A stretch of DNA of 64,000 bases from Membranipora membranacea (Eukaryota; Bryozoa; Gymnolaemata; Cheilostomatida; Membraniporidae), in assembly GCA_914767715.1 (NCBI GenBank), contig OU612070.1, positions 27,206,025 to 27,270,024 on the forward strand, read 5' to 3'. Position numbers and translations under genes: made by a program. Below the pieces are notes generated by a model. It saw only the letters and a program-made list of their open reading frames with translations, searched no databases and was not told the origin of the DNA. Of this stretch, positions 1 to 11,947 are shown in pieces (the stretch's first letter is position 1; every line of letters begins with the position of its first letter).

Positions 1-355
1 TTTAAACCACGGCTGACACAGCTGGGCTTTGCCCAGCAGAGCCACCGGTCAAAAATTAAAATACAGCGTTGTGGCATCAAAACATCTAGCCAGTAGCTTT
101 GCATGGAATGATAAGAGCTCTCAAAAAGTAGAGAGTAACTTGTTCCCCAGCCATCCGCCATTAGTGATGACAAAAGGTGACACTGACCAATCACTTTTAT
201 TTGCTGTTGAAGATGCATGAAGATGACTCTGTCACAAAGCAAAGCGCTCAATTTACCTATGCAATCATAGTTCTTGATCACTCAGTACTTTAACCAGTAA
301 CACCCTCCCTCCCCCCATCAAGTGGTCGATTATAAAACTTGTTTTGTTTTGACAG
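1..355 (+). other. Left end of window: intron of the Myb gene
   Basis: Ends in a clear pyrimidine tract and acceptor (GTTTTGTTTTGACAG, ending 355). I see no Myb-like exon in it; the frame 29-220 has no recognisable content and no supporting splice sites. Confidence 0.5.
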
Positions 356-1715
356 TTGCGTTCCATGTGGGAGATATGACTCCCGCAGAATGTCGTGCTC
401 AGTGGTACGACATATACAGGCATAAGTTCAAATGGACTGCAAGCGAAGATATGGTAAGTGTGCCTGATAGTCGGTAACCCTGATAGTCGGTAACCCTGAT
501 AGTCGGTAACCCTGATAGTCGGTAACCCTGATAGTCGGTAACCCTGATAGTCGGTAACACTGATAGTCGGTAACCCTGATAGTCGGTAACCCTGATAGTC
601 GGTAACCCTGATAGTCGGTAACCCTGATAGTCGGTAACCCTGATCTTTGAAACAGTATCGCTACCTAGCCTCGCCTGTTTTGTGCCTCATAGTTTGTAAC
701 CTAACCAATTTCTCTTATCGCACACTGTCTGGGCTTGAACTCCATTGTAGCTAGATAAAATTAACATACTCATATGCAGGAGCGAAGTTGTGAGTTTTTC
801 TTGCCATGTTTACAATTCATGCCTCTCTTTTCATGTCGCTTCGTTGCTGTAAGGCTCTGTATTGTTTGATTATGACAGGAGGTTGGTGAGAGTTGCTGTA
901 CCTTTAATATTAAGTCATTTGCAGTAGTATATCTGATTGTAGTTACTGACAGAAGCTGTGAAGCTACATAGTCGTAAGGTAGCAGATGGTAAATGGATGC
1001 ATATTTCTGCACATGTTAAAACACGTAACTCGATGCAGTGTAGGGACAGGTGGCTAAATAAGCTACATCCTGACGTACAGTTCGCTCCGTGGAGACCTCA
1101 AGATGATAAGATCATGTACGATTACGTCAAAGCATTTATACAGAATTATGGAGCTCACACTAAGACGAGATGTGAGTACTGAGCGGTAGATATTCTTTCT
1201 ATCAACTCTTCTTTACAACAGCTTTAGATTGGTTCCTTCTATATTTTGATTTCTTGGAAGAATGTAAATATGATACTTTGACACAACACAACAACACAGC
1301 ATGGTGTCAACTTGTAACTCGTATATCAATCAAATGTCATGACCTAGATTATAGAGCTCCATGGATGTATACATTCACTTTACACAGATCGAATGCTTAT
1401 GTCAATTATCCTGTTTTTGGTGATGTAACTTTTTTTTAAAGTATAGCTGAATAACCACGTGGATTTCCTTAACAATTGACCACTTGCGAGTTTGAGCGTA
1501 AAAATTTGTTTGTAAAAAAACATTAAGTGATCAGTCACCAGTCTATCCGTTGCTGTACTTTTATATATGTATGTTTATTTTATTTTGAGATGATGTGAAG
1601 GGTCTGAGGGACACCTACTTCCCTCAAAGGATAGGTAATAGTATATCTCAGAGACTCAAGCGTATACGCAGAAAAATAGACGACGGATCTCTGAATGACA
1701 GCTATTTCGAGGAAG
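356..1715 (+). CDS. Myb/SANT-repeat exons of the SNAPC4-like gene
   Basis: Exons 356-453, about 953/964-1171 and 1590-1715. The first ends one Myb repeat (AECRAQWYDIYRHKF) and opens the next (KWTASEDM). The second completes that repeat (GKWMHIS, RNSMQCRDRWLNKLHP) and opens another with PWRPQDD. The third holds FPQRIGNSISQRLKRIRRK, which reads like the last helix of a repeat. Regularly spaced aromatics and the QC..RW helix are typical of DNA-binding Myb repeats. The repeat split across exons 1 and 2 looks a few residues short, so a small exon may be missed in the intron that holds the minisatellite. Confidence 0.7.
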
Positions 1716-4700
1716 GTAAGTAAATAAATTAAATATTGCCCATGCGTTTGGTACATATTACCCTAGACATGTTTACGCATTACACTAGTCTGAGCCCCCC
1801 AGACTTTGCCCCCTGTCCGACGGCCCCCCGGAGGGGAAAAAGTCTGAGAACAATGCAGGATCTTGCTTGAGTTGTCTGCCCTTGAATGTTATAAGTTAAT
1901 CAAGGGGAGCACTAAAACTGCAATATCTAATGATTTCTATTGATGCCACCTACTATATTGCTCCAGGTATGAGAGTATTCCAGTCAGACTCTGGGAAAAG
2001 TAGCCTCATGTTTGGGAAATACCCATGAGCAGAGATATTCACTGCCAAGTAGTGAAAAAAATGTCAGCCAGAATTTCTTTCATTTTGAATAAGGGCGGTC
2101 ATTCATGAAATTGACAAAAGGTCATACAATGTGTATTATTGGACCCTAGGCTATATGAAGTAAGATTAATGTAGAAGTAATGAGAGGAAAAATCCAAGCA
2201 AATCCTGCACAGTGCGTAGACTAGCATTACACATACTATTTTATTTTATGTATTAAGTTAGTGTAGACAGTAAAACTAATTCTGTTGCAAAGAATCTCGT
2301 GCTCACTTTTTCATCATCGACAGAGACTTAAACAGGACATAACAGGCTGAGTAACCATATGTAAAACGTAAAAAGAATCATTACTTGTAGTTCTGGCTGG
2401 AAAAAACGGAAAATCAAAAGTGTCACAGACAAGAAAGTCCTCCCGGCGACAATTCACTGTAAAATCGCCAGTAGAGACCTCCAAACATGCTGAAACTCCT
2501 GCAACTGTCACTGGGTCATCGGAACAAATGGAGACTCCAAAGGTAGCAACAGTTGATCCTCCGGGTGCAGCCTTAGGGCCTGAGGCTGGCTTACGTCATA
2601 CAGTGGATATAATTGAGCCACCAAACACTCCACTGGATGGTACAGATGCTAAGTCCTCAGCTTCTGTTACGTCAGAGAGAGCTGATACTCCCTCTGAAGT
2701 GAGAGACAAAGAAGGCATAGAAAGAGAGGATGATGGGGAACTAGCAGGAGATGAGGTAAGGAGACTGTAATACTGAAATATCACTAAATAGTATCTTATC
2801 AAATAAGTATGTTATTCACCTGTAAAAATGAAGCCACGCCATATAACAGTCAGAGATATTTTCTCCTTGTACTGGCTGTGCAATGATGTACATTTTCTGC
2901 CTCTCCCCCTCCTGTATGGTGAGATTGTGATGCGATGGTTGTGTTTATAAGGAGGATAAGGTGGTTAGGAGGAGCGGTAGAAGGCGTATTAAGACTAAAC
3001 GTATGGAGTGTGATGTATCATGGATGGTGGGCAAGAAACATTCAGCGAACCTACCGGATATAGACTGGGCATACATGAAGGATAGCAGTAACCAACAGTA
3101 TAGTTATAGAGATGGGTACCCTGATCATATCAGTAAGTGTCTAGCTGTCATTACCTACTGACATTACTGGCATTACGTACCATCATGTTTAATAATTGAC
3201 ATGGCTTACAGACTTTAACTAACCTCTGATAACTATAGTTTACTCAATCGTCTGACTACTTAACTTTGTCTGAAATTCTTGTATTTGAGCTGTTTATAGG
3301 TTGTACTAGTTGAATGTTGAGCCCTAAATTTCAATGTGGTAATATTTCGTGACATTTTTATGTTATTTTTTATAGCTGCGTCAGAGAGATGGAATAGATC
3401 CGGATACTCTGATACAGTGTATGTAGTACAGATACTAAAAGACTTACTCTCTGGATATCCCAGCTACAGGATAGGATCTCCAGCACTACACACCAGTCTG
3501 GTACTTTATTACTACCTATCAAAGTGGATAATTTGACTCTAAAATCGCTCATAGTGGATCACTCAAGTTGTGATCTGTAATTTTGATGTCTTTGAGAAGG
3601 AAAAACATATCTGATATCCCTAAATCAGTCAATATCTGACCCACAACACATTTATTTTGGCATTTATCTTGGGTGCTGTCTTTTGTCTGTTGTCTGTTTA
3701 ATTGGCGGATAGGGAAACTTGTAACCAACTGGAACGACAGAGAAAGTTTTCCCCCAGCTCGAATGTGCAGTGAAATGAAAATTTGGGAACAAAGTTTGGT
3801 TGTGGCCTTCTCTGTGACTTGACAGAAAGATACTGTTCACTTTAATAAAATCATATTTGTTTTATCTTTTTAGCAAAACAGCATGCGGTTAGCCTTGGGT
3901 ATGTCATGGTTCAAGCTTGATAATGAACTGGTGAAAAATGCTCTGCGAGAAAAGAAAGCCTCTTACACCTCTAAAATCAAGGTAGGCTAACTATAGTATT
4001 TATTTACCTGTGTACTAACTAAAGTAAAATCAGCCATCAATTTTCGAAAGTGCGATCGATATCGACACATTTCTTCATCCAGATTATTGCTGAATTCTTC
4101 AAATTTTATGATGAAGTTATCATTTGCAACACTACAAGACATTTATCTTGGGTTTTATCTCTGATCTTATCTTATTTTGCAATGTAATTCTCAAAGCTAT
4201 CAATCTCAAGTCCTTGTGTTTCATTTTTCTGCAGAAACAAATGGCTGGCCAAAAGAAACAATTGTTAAACAAAGTGACCAGATCTGTGAAGGCTACACAT
4301 GAGAGAGTGAGAGAGACAAGTGGGCCCAGACAGTCTATAGGTCCGAGTATAAACGCCTCTATACAGAACGCCTTCTCCCGGCCCTACTCAGCTGTTATAG
4401 ATGAGGAGACAAGAGATAATTATCATAAGCTTTATCAGGCAGTAAGTGGGACATCACGAATAAGTGTACTCATTCATCTCATACATTTAACTCATTAGTT
4501 TAGCGAGGCTTCTTAGCTTGTCTTGGAAGTAAGAGTATTCTTAGTTGGGAAGTTGGTAAGTAAGGGATTGGGTTTGTTTAGAGATTTCTGGCATGATTCA
4601 TGAAAATAGTTGTTTGCAGGTCGAATGTAATCTATAATACCATGAGCCATCATCACTTACTTGATATTAGACATGGACAAATTGTAAACATCCCCAGCAT

Positions 4701-7700
4701 TCTAAAGTACATGTTGAATGGATCTACCAATCAGTATACACAGTTATGATAATTCATAGAAGATTCGCATGTTTGCTTCCATCTCACGTAATACCCATTT
4801 TTAAATTTTCAGAGTTTAGAGAGCTCATTAGATTCTTTGATGAAGATGAGGCATGATTACGATAAGATTGGTAAGAACGATGAACCTGTGGATAAAGACT
4901 TACCCTACCTACTACCTCCAAACAGCGTCACACTCAATACTCATCAGTAAGAATACACAGAATACACCCTCGCAAATATTAATACTTTTCTATCTGATTT
5001 ACCTGAGTAACTATCGACATCTCTGTTTTGCTTTGTTCAGAATAAAAAAAATTCACATAATACTTAATATTATAATTTTAAATGTTTGTAGTGCTCTAGA
5101 CAACAATAAACAAAAGTTGCGATATGTGAGTAAGCCATCGAGATGTATGCTGAAGAAGGATCATGATGTATCTAGTATCATGAGAGTTGTCAAGCTAACT
5201 AATGACTATAAAACACTCAAGGATCGGTAAGTAAACCTCCTGTATCATCAGATTCACCTGAGCCTGCCTTATTATTCATGTGAATCGCCTGTCGATGTCA
5301 ATTTATGTTGATGTCAATTTATATTGATGTCGCTGTCAGATGACTTTGATGGTAATGCCGATAATACCAATCAATGAAAAATTATGATTCGGTTAAATGC
5401 CACAAATCTAGCGCAGGATCTTAGTAATGTTGCTTTGATAATCTCATACAGTTGCAACTCCAATTGAATTGAGGTCCCACTGATTTGATCACGGGGATAT
5501 CAAGTAAATTTGATGTAGAGCTAATACCGAGAAATACTGGTTGGGATGTTTTTCAGCGCAGCACTGTTACCACAAGCAAGGATTTATTCCCATCCAAACA
5601 AAAAACAAAAAAACTTATTTAGATGGGAATGACTGGTTTGAGGCTTGAGGACATTTAATGTCTATTATAGCTATCTTACACATTGCATGTTTATATACAG
5701 AATGATGTCTATGTTATATTTATTCACAGAGTGATGTCAATGTTATGGTGGCCCACAGTGATGTCACGGTGCCAGCCCGATGCTTTGTCGCCTGATCTAA
5801 TGACTTACTATCAGAAAGTTCGCAGGACTAAAGATGAGATAGCTAGAGACGAAGCGTGGCTAACACACGGAAAGCTGCAGAAATCTAAGGTATATATTTT
5901 ACCCCACCAGCATGCTGACACAAACATTGTACTTGTCGGTTTCCCCCAAATGGTTTATACCTTGTGGATCAGCTAATTTGGCACAGGGAAACAGGGACAA
6001 TGAGATTGTTATTTCATAAAATTACTCTGATCACTGGTTATGATGTCTGTAAGTATCAACATTAGATAAATATGGTACAATATTCTTACATTTGATGATG
6101 TGTGTGTATATTCTAGGAGACAAATGGTGCTGCTGATAGAGGTGATGCCACATCTTTAGGAGACACACCTAATATCGATGAGACGGCCTCCACATCCTCC
6201 ACATCTACCTCTCTACCCTCAGTATCTACATCAGAGTCACTCCTTCATATCCCTGTTATCATTAAGGGGGCAGCAGCACAGATGCTACTAAACCCTGTAC
6301 AAACTCTCATCTCACCAGCCAACATCATGTCAGAGTCAGATATAGAAGTTAAACATAAGAATGATTCTACCTCAACTCGGGAAACGTTGTCAGTGCAGCC
6401 AAGTATTCCCTCCACAGATCTACCCGGCGATGTTAGAACTTTCAAGCACACTATAGGAGGTGAACAGGAGGGTGAAAATAAAGTATTAACATCGCATCAT
6501 AAAGCAGACACTCTCCAAACTAACTCATCAGATTTACAGAAGAGTCCTATAACAGTTCAGATAAGTCCCGGTAAAACAATCAAATACACCACATTAGACG
6601 GAGTCACCAAGCAGTTTACTGCAGTAGATGCTAAAAATACAGACAATTCCACGTTATATTCAAATCCGCATGCTTCCCAAACTAGCCCTTCCAAAGTACA
6701 AAACAGCCCCAGTAAGCTTGAGCTGAGTCCAGGTAAGGCAATCAGATACACGACACTAGATGGAGTCAGTAAACAGTTTACTGTGCAGGAGAAGCCCGCT
6801 GCTGCTCGGTCTATCTACTCGTCAGACATTCCTTCTACTGTCGAGCAGAGTGCAGAACAAACCCCGGTACTAAATACTCAGCCTCTAACTATGAACTACA
6901 CAACTATGGACGGTAGAGCTAAGAAGATGTCTCTGGCTAAGCTCGTTACGTCATCAGATATAGCTCCTCCTAAACCCCGCCTCCCCTCAACAGATCCGAC
7001 TAACCCTGACAATGTAGGACAACTACAGCAAGAGGTATGTGTGACTTCACGGCTGGTAAATAAGGGAGAGAGAGTGGCTCTAGATATGAATATGTACAAA
7101 TGACTGTATTTATGAGTTATCACCTGTCTGTTTAGGAAGATAACATATTTAGTGACGCGTTTTAGGTGCCCTGTACCAGTAGATGTTATTTTGTCATGTA
7201 GTATAAGCATTTTAGGTGAGTTTGAATGGTACTGCCAAATGCTCGTCTTCACCAAAGTCAGCCTGATACAGATCGTCGATTCATGAGACATAGCTCGAGT
7301 GATTTACACTGCCTTATCCAGTAGTTGAAGGTATTTAAAGACTACCCACAGACCGATGCATGTTATTGTCAGGCAGTTACTTATTATATTATTATAAAGT
7401 TTTGTCAGATTTGCATAGTACTACATAGTACTAGTCTACTTGGCATGAATTGGAAAAAGTGCTGCCAATAAGGTAAGGTGACTCCCATTCTCTGCATTAT
7501 GATGTCACAGTCTCCCGAAAGTGCTTGTTATTTGTATTGCACTTCCGGGAGACTTTGACTTCATAATGCAGATAATAGGAGCATTGAATTTTTACCATGC
7601 AAATCTGACAAAACTTTATCATAAGTAACTGCCTGACCAAAACATGCATTGGTATTCTTTAAGACAGTCATTTTGGGGAAGCCTGATCAGTGTTTCTGGT

Positions 7701-10700
7701 GTTATGATTTTCATTTCTTTCTACTTGAAGCAGAATGACCCCAGTGCCTCAGAACCTAGCGTGAGGTTCCAAATACAAGCTCATGCTAAGGGCTCTAAAC
7801 GTGCCCTCCCTCCAGACGTGGCAGCTACCATATTCAGATGCCTGCAGGAAAAATCAGTAAATCCCGATAAATTCAAATATCGTAAGCCTGAAGTATCTTT
7901 CGGTTCCGAGAGGCGGCGTGCTCCTAAGGATGAGAGTAAGTTAAGTTGTCCCAAGTATTCTTGCACCTGAATGCAGTATCATATACTTTAGAGGAGTAAG
8001 GTATTGTAGGAGAAAGAGTTTGCTATTTAGCACAGGCTTATTTAAAGCTAGCTCACATTTGCTCGGTCTCCTTACTTTAAAAAGACTCAAACGTCAGCGA
8101 GCCAAATTCTAGTGGTAGCTAACATTGGGCCACCCCAGTATTCACTCCTCTAAAGTAGTCAATAGTAAAATACCACCAAAAAAGCTCTCTTCATAATGAC
8201 CCGATTAAGGATATCATGGTCAGTGTCGTATGGTGGCCTTTTGTATTTCATTAGTCTAATGAGGTAACCATAGACAAAACACTGTGGAGGTAACTTTTGT
8301 CTTGGGTGGTTCCATATCAAATTTCCGTATTTGATAATCCGTGAGCTGGTGATGTAGAAGGTTTCTGTTTATTGTTGCTGCCACTGGTGAGCGTATCTAT
8401 TTATGGTTGTAGCTAATGTTGACCTGTTTGTGGTTGTAGCTAATGTTGACAGTGTTGTGATAAAGTTAGTCAGCGATGTAGACGTCATGCTTCCTGCTTC
8501 AATCTCTGCTATCAACAATAGTGTGTCCGGTGGAGCTGCCGAGACTGACCCAGATGGAAGAGCGGATATAAGGCAATCGGTAACAGCTGGTGCCCAAACG
8601 TCCACTGCTAAGAAAAAGAGAGGCAGAAAGCGATTAGCTGATAAACCAGTTGAATTTCTGGAAGTTGCACCAAATATGATGGTCAACTACACGTTACCAC
8701 CACCGCCTGGAGTAGAATCTCAGCAACCGCAGACCAAAGGAAGACCACGGGAACCTACCTCACCTCTTAAAGGTAACATAGATCCATCCAAAACCTACAT
8801 ACAAGACGGAAGGGTGATACATCGCAGAACCCGCCGCAAACCTTCTAAATATCAATCTGGTAAGGCCACCCAGCAGACTATCGGACTTCTGGCTAACGCA
8901 ATCAAAAACAAAGGTCCACACACAGGAGATCCGGATACTGTGCTTCCAGTGCTTCCTGTGACAAGCAGCAGCTCCTCAGTAAATCTACCTGTATTCCCAA
9001 CAGCAAAGAAGCAGCGAAGTAGGCAAAGTTCGGCGAGCAGTAATGCCAGTAAGAGCTCCACGCAAACAGCTCATCATATTCACGAATTAAATGGTCACAT
9101 ATCTCCAGAGAAAGTTCAACTAACCAGCGCTCAGTATCTCGAGGCAATGGCATCTCACGGTAGCGATGCTTCTGTTCTAATCAGTAACCAGCCACCAATA
9201 GACCGTATACTATGGAGACAGGCGGACCCGATGGCTTACCCTCCAACTGAACAAGCTCACATTGTACCCAGTAACCCTAACAAAGAGGCGCCTCTATACA
9301 AGAATAGAAAACTGAAAGGAGGAAAAGTCTCTCCAGCCAAAGCTAGAGACAGTGCCATGTCACAGTCTACCATAATCAGGCCTTACTATGATGGTATGAA
9401 TGTTAACAGTGTGTGTGAGGCTCCCTTCGGACGTACAGGGGATGATGATGATATTAGAGTAATAAGAATGACTAATACTGCTGCTGAACAATCTACCTCC
9501 AGGTCGTCAAACGAAGGTAGATCATAACTTATATCATTAAGACATATAATAACTATGGAAATTTTAACAAGATATTGCTATGCTCAAGGTCTGCGTCACA
9601 TGATCTTGTGAACTACTAGATGATTGTAGTTTGGTAAAGGGCATTAGAAAATTGTTGCAATTGCCGTTTGTACACACATCTCTTCAATTGTACACAAAAT
9701 AATAATTAAAAAAATTATAATTGTTAATTCATGTAGCGTTACCAAATGGATCAGTCAATGGGAGCCCGAGCAAGCGAGATATACTGCGTACAAGATCGCC
9801 AAAGAAGAGTAGAAAACAGCTGTCTCCTATGAAAGCTTCTGTGAGGCGAGGTGAAGTAGAAGATGGTGGGTGTTTTTTATTGATTTACCAACCATTGTAT
9901 GGACAAGATTGTGGTGCAATAATCTTGCATGTTTATGTTGTGAAACTTTATCATGATCAATGATACTAAAAAAATGCAACCCCAATTAGACCACACCACA
10001 GTGTATTTAAACTGCACAAAGAGTTAGCTTAAAAATCCCTAAACTAATCCTTGCTCCAAATCACTTTTTAACATGTAGTTTATTTTCAAACTAAAATGTA
10101 TGTATGTATGTACCTTTATTGTGTCAATGATGACGAATAAAATGTTTCCTGCGGATAAAAGATAAAAAAATATGATATCAATTTAATAGTGAAGGAGTCT
10201 TAGTAGTTTTTCTTTTATGTTTTTATTACCATACATTTATATCATGCAGGGTAAGCATTCTTCTATAGGACCAATTATTACTTTGATTACTCCGATTTGT
10301 GTTTTCATACTTACAGCGTTCAGGGAAGTATTAGACATAGAACATTACTCTCCTAAGCAGTTACGTAAGCGTCCAGCTTCAGGTGATGTGGCCAGTACAG
10401 TGTCTAAAGCTCTGAGGACTGCGCTCGATGTGAGCATAGAGTGGCATAGCAGTCAGGAATCCGCTGACAGTCTGGACGACAGTGATATCGATGCAGGTAT
10501 ATGTCCTATTATTTTGTCTGGCTGTCAAACTATGTAGTATTTCCTTACCAGAATATATGTGTGATCACTGTTAAATTCTAGGTTCAGCTGAGGTTGCTGT
10601 CTGACTATGTGTTCACAAAGTGACTTATGTGAATCTTTTAGTCTCTATTGACTGTAAAAATGAATAGTACTGACTAACGACTCATTACATAATGCCCTAA

Positions 10701-11364
10701 CCATTACAGCCATGTAACTTGCTGGTAATCAACAAAAGGAATATATATCTGGTTTCTTCAAAAATTGTCATACTGATTTTATTATTGTTGTGTGCTTGTG
10801 CTTATAGATTACAATGTAACAGAAGAGTTAAAAGGAACAAGAGGCGCACCCCGAAGTAAGTAACAGATACAATATGAGATATAACATGTTAAGGTAATGT
10901 AAGGCTCAACAGCATAGAAGCGACAACTACAGGGAACAGGCTAAAGCTCACAGAAAATAGTCAACTACTCTGTTTTAGTTGAGTTTTAGCTCCAATCGGC
11001 GACGAGTAACGCAGAATCTCTTCTGGAACGATTGTTCTAATTAGATAAATTCTTTTTCATCATGCATATTATATAGTCTACTTTCAAGAAATTCTGGTAA
11101 CCGTTCATGATTTCAGCACTACGACACAATAAAGATGATGACTACCTAAAAAAAGTATTATTATTATTATGGCTGCTAAATGTGAGTGCCGATGTGTGAT
11201 GTGTAATGATGGATCAAAGTATGTACATCATACATCATGCAACTTATGATCAGAGTATGGTTATATCCATAGACTCCAAACTCATACAGTCACACAGAGC
11301 ATTATATTTCAGAATCCTCATATTTATTTTGTTTCATGTTTAGAGAATAGGTGATCGGATTTAA
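356..11364 (+). CDS. Myb/SANT-repeat protein, SNAPC4-like (5' end outside window)
   Basis: Nineteen exons join with matching phases into about 1485 residues: 356-453, 964-1171 (or from 953), 1590-1715, 2391-2755, 2952-3132, 3376-3500, 3874-3981, 4235-4441, 4813-4946, 5092-5226, 5730-5889, 6117-7034, 7734-7935, 8440-9516, 9737-9865, 10317-10496, 10808-10855, 11117-11154, 11344-11364. The first three carry Myb-type repeats (W..S.HVKTRNSMQCRDRW, then PWRPQDD, then YFPQRIGNSISQRLKRI). Spacing and the RNSMQ..RW...L.P pattern recall the split Myb repeat of SNAPC4, the DNA-binding subunit of the snRNA-activating complex. The long remainder is Ser/Thr-rich with basic patches (KKKRGRKR, KGRPRE, possibly AT-hook-like), acidic ends, and a WWP-containing segment near 5750; I do not recognise it. 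The exon 1/2 join is out of phase with the best acceptor (953) and in phase only with 964. The last two small exons are the least certain. Identity as SNAPC4 is an inference; another Myb family (for example TTF1-like) is possible. Confidence 0.7.
464..644. repeat. 16-bp minisatellite, about 11 copies
   Basis: Perfect tandem copies of TGATAGTCGGTAACCC, with one visible variant (TAACAC) in the middle. The array starts about 10 bp after the donor of the first exon and lies wholly in the intron. Each unit carries CGGTAAC, which resembles a weak 5' splice site. Confidence 0.97.
1801..1845. repeat. GC-rich inverted repeat in intron
   Basis: AGACTTTGCCCC (1801-1812) pairs imperfectly with GGGGAAAAAGTCT (1833-1845), enclosing a GC-rich centre unlike the AT-rich intron around it. 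It could be the remains of a small foldback element. The rest of the 1716-2390 intron shows nothing else I can name. Confidence 0.4.
6543..6935 (+). other. Three-copy internal peptide repeat (YTT.DG) in the Myb gene
   Basis: Within the 918-bp exon, 26 residues at 6543-6620 (SP...ISPGK.IKYTTLDGV.KQFT) recur at 6705-6782 with most positions kept, and a weaker third copy (MNYTTMDGRAKKMSL) sits at 6879-6935. The spacers are Ser/Thr/Gln-rich and variable, so the YTT(L/M)DG core is the conserved part. It looks like a repeated short linear motif or partner-binding site; I know no named domain with this core. Confidence 0.75.
7331..7665. mobile_element. Foldback (long imperfect inverted-repeat) element
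   Basis: Two nested pairs of arms fold into one hairpin. The outer arms share GATGCATGT, GTCAGGCAGTTACTTAT, AAAGTTTTGTCAGATTTGCAT (7355-7417 and the complement of about 7594-7648). The inner arms share TCTGCATTATGA and GTCTCCCG.AAGTGC (about 7483-7524 and 7541-7580). Arms are imperfect with indels. It lies in the intron between the exons ending at 7034 and starting at 7734. The shape fits a foldback or MITE-type transposon; I could not assign a target duplication. Confidence 0.8.
7984..8157. mobile_element. MITE with 14-bp TIRs flanked by TA
   Basis: TACTTTAGAGGAGT at the left end is matched exactly by its complement at the right end, and the similarity continues more weakly inward (TATTG / TACTG). 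Taking CTTTAGAGGAGT as the TIR gives a 170-bp element (7986-8155) with TA on both sides, the insertion habit of Tc1/mariner elements. It holds no coding capacity and sits in the intron before the 8440 exon. Confidence 0.75.
8440..9516 (+). CDS. Large exon of the Myb gene with AT-hook-like basic patches
   Basis: This 1077-bp exon is entered in phase 1 from the exon ending at 7935 and leaves in phase 1 to 9737. It encodes a low-complexity, probably disordered segment: an acidic start, KKKRGRKR, the GRP-type TKGRPRE, NYTLPPPPGVE, a basic RRTRRKPSKY stretch, and a conserved-looking end (PIDRILWRQADPMAYP). The acceptor region contains a short tandem duplication (GTAGCTAATGTTGAC twice), so two in-frame-compatible acceptors exist; the second was chosen. 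Reading on without splicing would stop at 9527. Confidence 0.75.
9517..11116 (+). other. Introns among the last exons of the Myb gene
   Basis: Apart from the exons at 9737-9865, 10317-10496 and 10808-10855, this stretch is AT-rich intron. It holds a (GTAT)n run at 10098-10111 followed by the complement of AATAAA, which may be a retroposon tail on the minus strand. Nothing else is recognisable. Confidence 0.5.
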
Positions 11365-11941
11365 GGGTAACCCAGAAGCTTGGACTTGTGGACATTCACT
11401 CCAAACCCGCACAGGCTCAACAGAGAAATACAATGGATAAGTATAAATAACTGTAGAGTGCAGAGATCTCTACCTGTGGAATACTTTATCAGTCCTGTGG
11501 TTTGCCAGTTTGTTCTGTTCACTTGTAATAGTTACTTATTGAATATACGGACTATTTTTGAACTGTCAGTCTTTGTGGTTATTGACAGCAAAGTTGCATC
11601 CCTCATGCAATATCAGGCCATAAGCCATACCAAGGACGGGGCATTATGTAGAGTAAGAATGCATAAAATAATTGTAGAATATCAGGTCTATATTTGGTTG
11701 TTCTAGTACTTGTTACATGTATATAATTTGGTGTGCAAAAATCTGTCACCAACTTTCATTTATTTTTTTCTAAACACAACATTTATATTTTCTTTGTATA
11801 CCATTTTGCACATTTCATGTTATTTTCTCAGTTCTTTTCTCTTGTTAAGTATCAAGTATACAGCATGGAAATATTCTCATCAATTGTTTCCTTTTTTTCA
11901 TAACATTTCACTATTTTTCTACTCATCCATGGTCATGGATG

Positions 11942-11947
11942 AATAAA
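11942..11947 (+). terminator. Polyadenylation signal of the Myb gene
   Basis: AATAAA about 580 bp after the proposed stop at 11362-11364, with no recognisable exon between. It is the first canonical signal after the last exon. Confidence depends on the small terminal exon being right. Confidence 0.5.

Noticed and set aside
29-220. 63-codon plus frame at the left edge
   Set aside because: No Myb-like or other recognisable content, no splice sites that fit, and it lies just before a clear intron end.
464-644. Telomere-like TAACCC content of the minisatellite
   Set aside because: The six-base string is only part of a 16-bp unit and is not repeated in tandem by itself.
770-1012. 80-codon minus frame
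   Set aside because: Overlaps a well-supported plus-strand Myb exon; a shadow.
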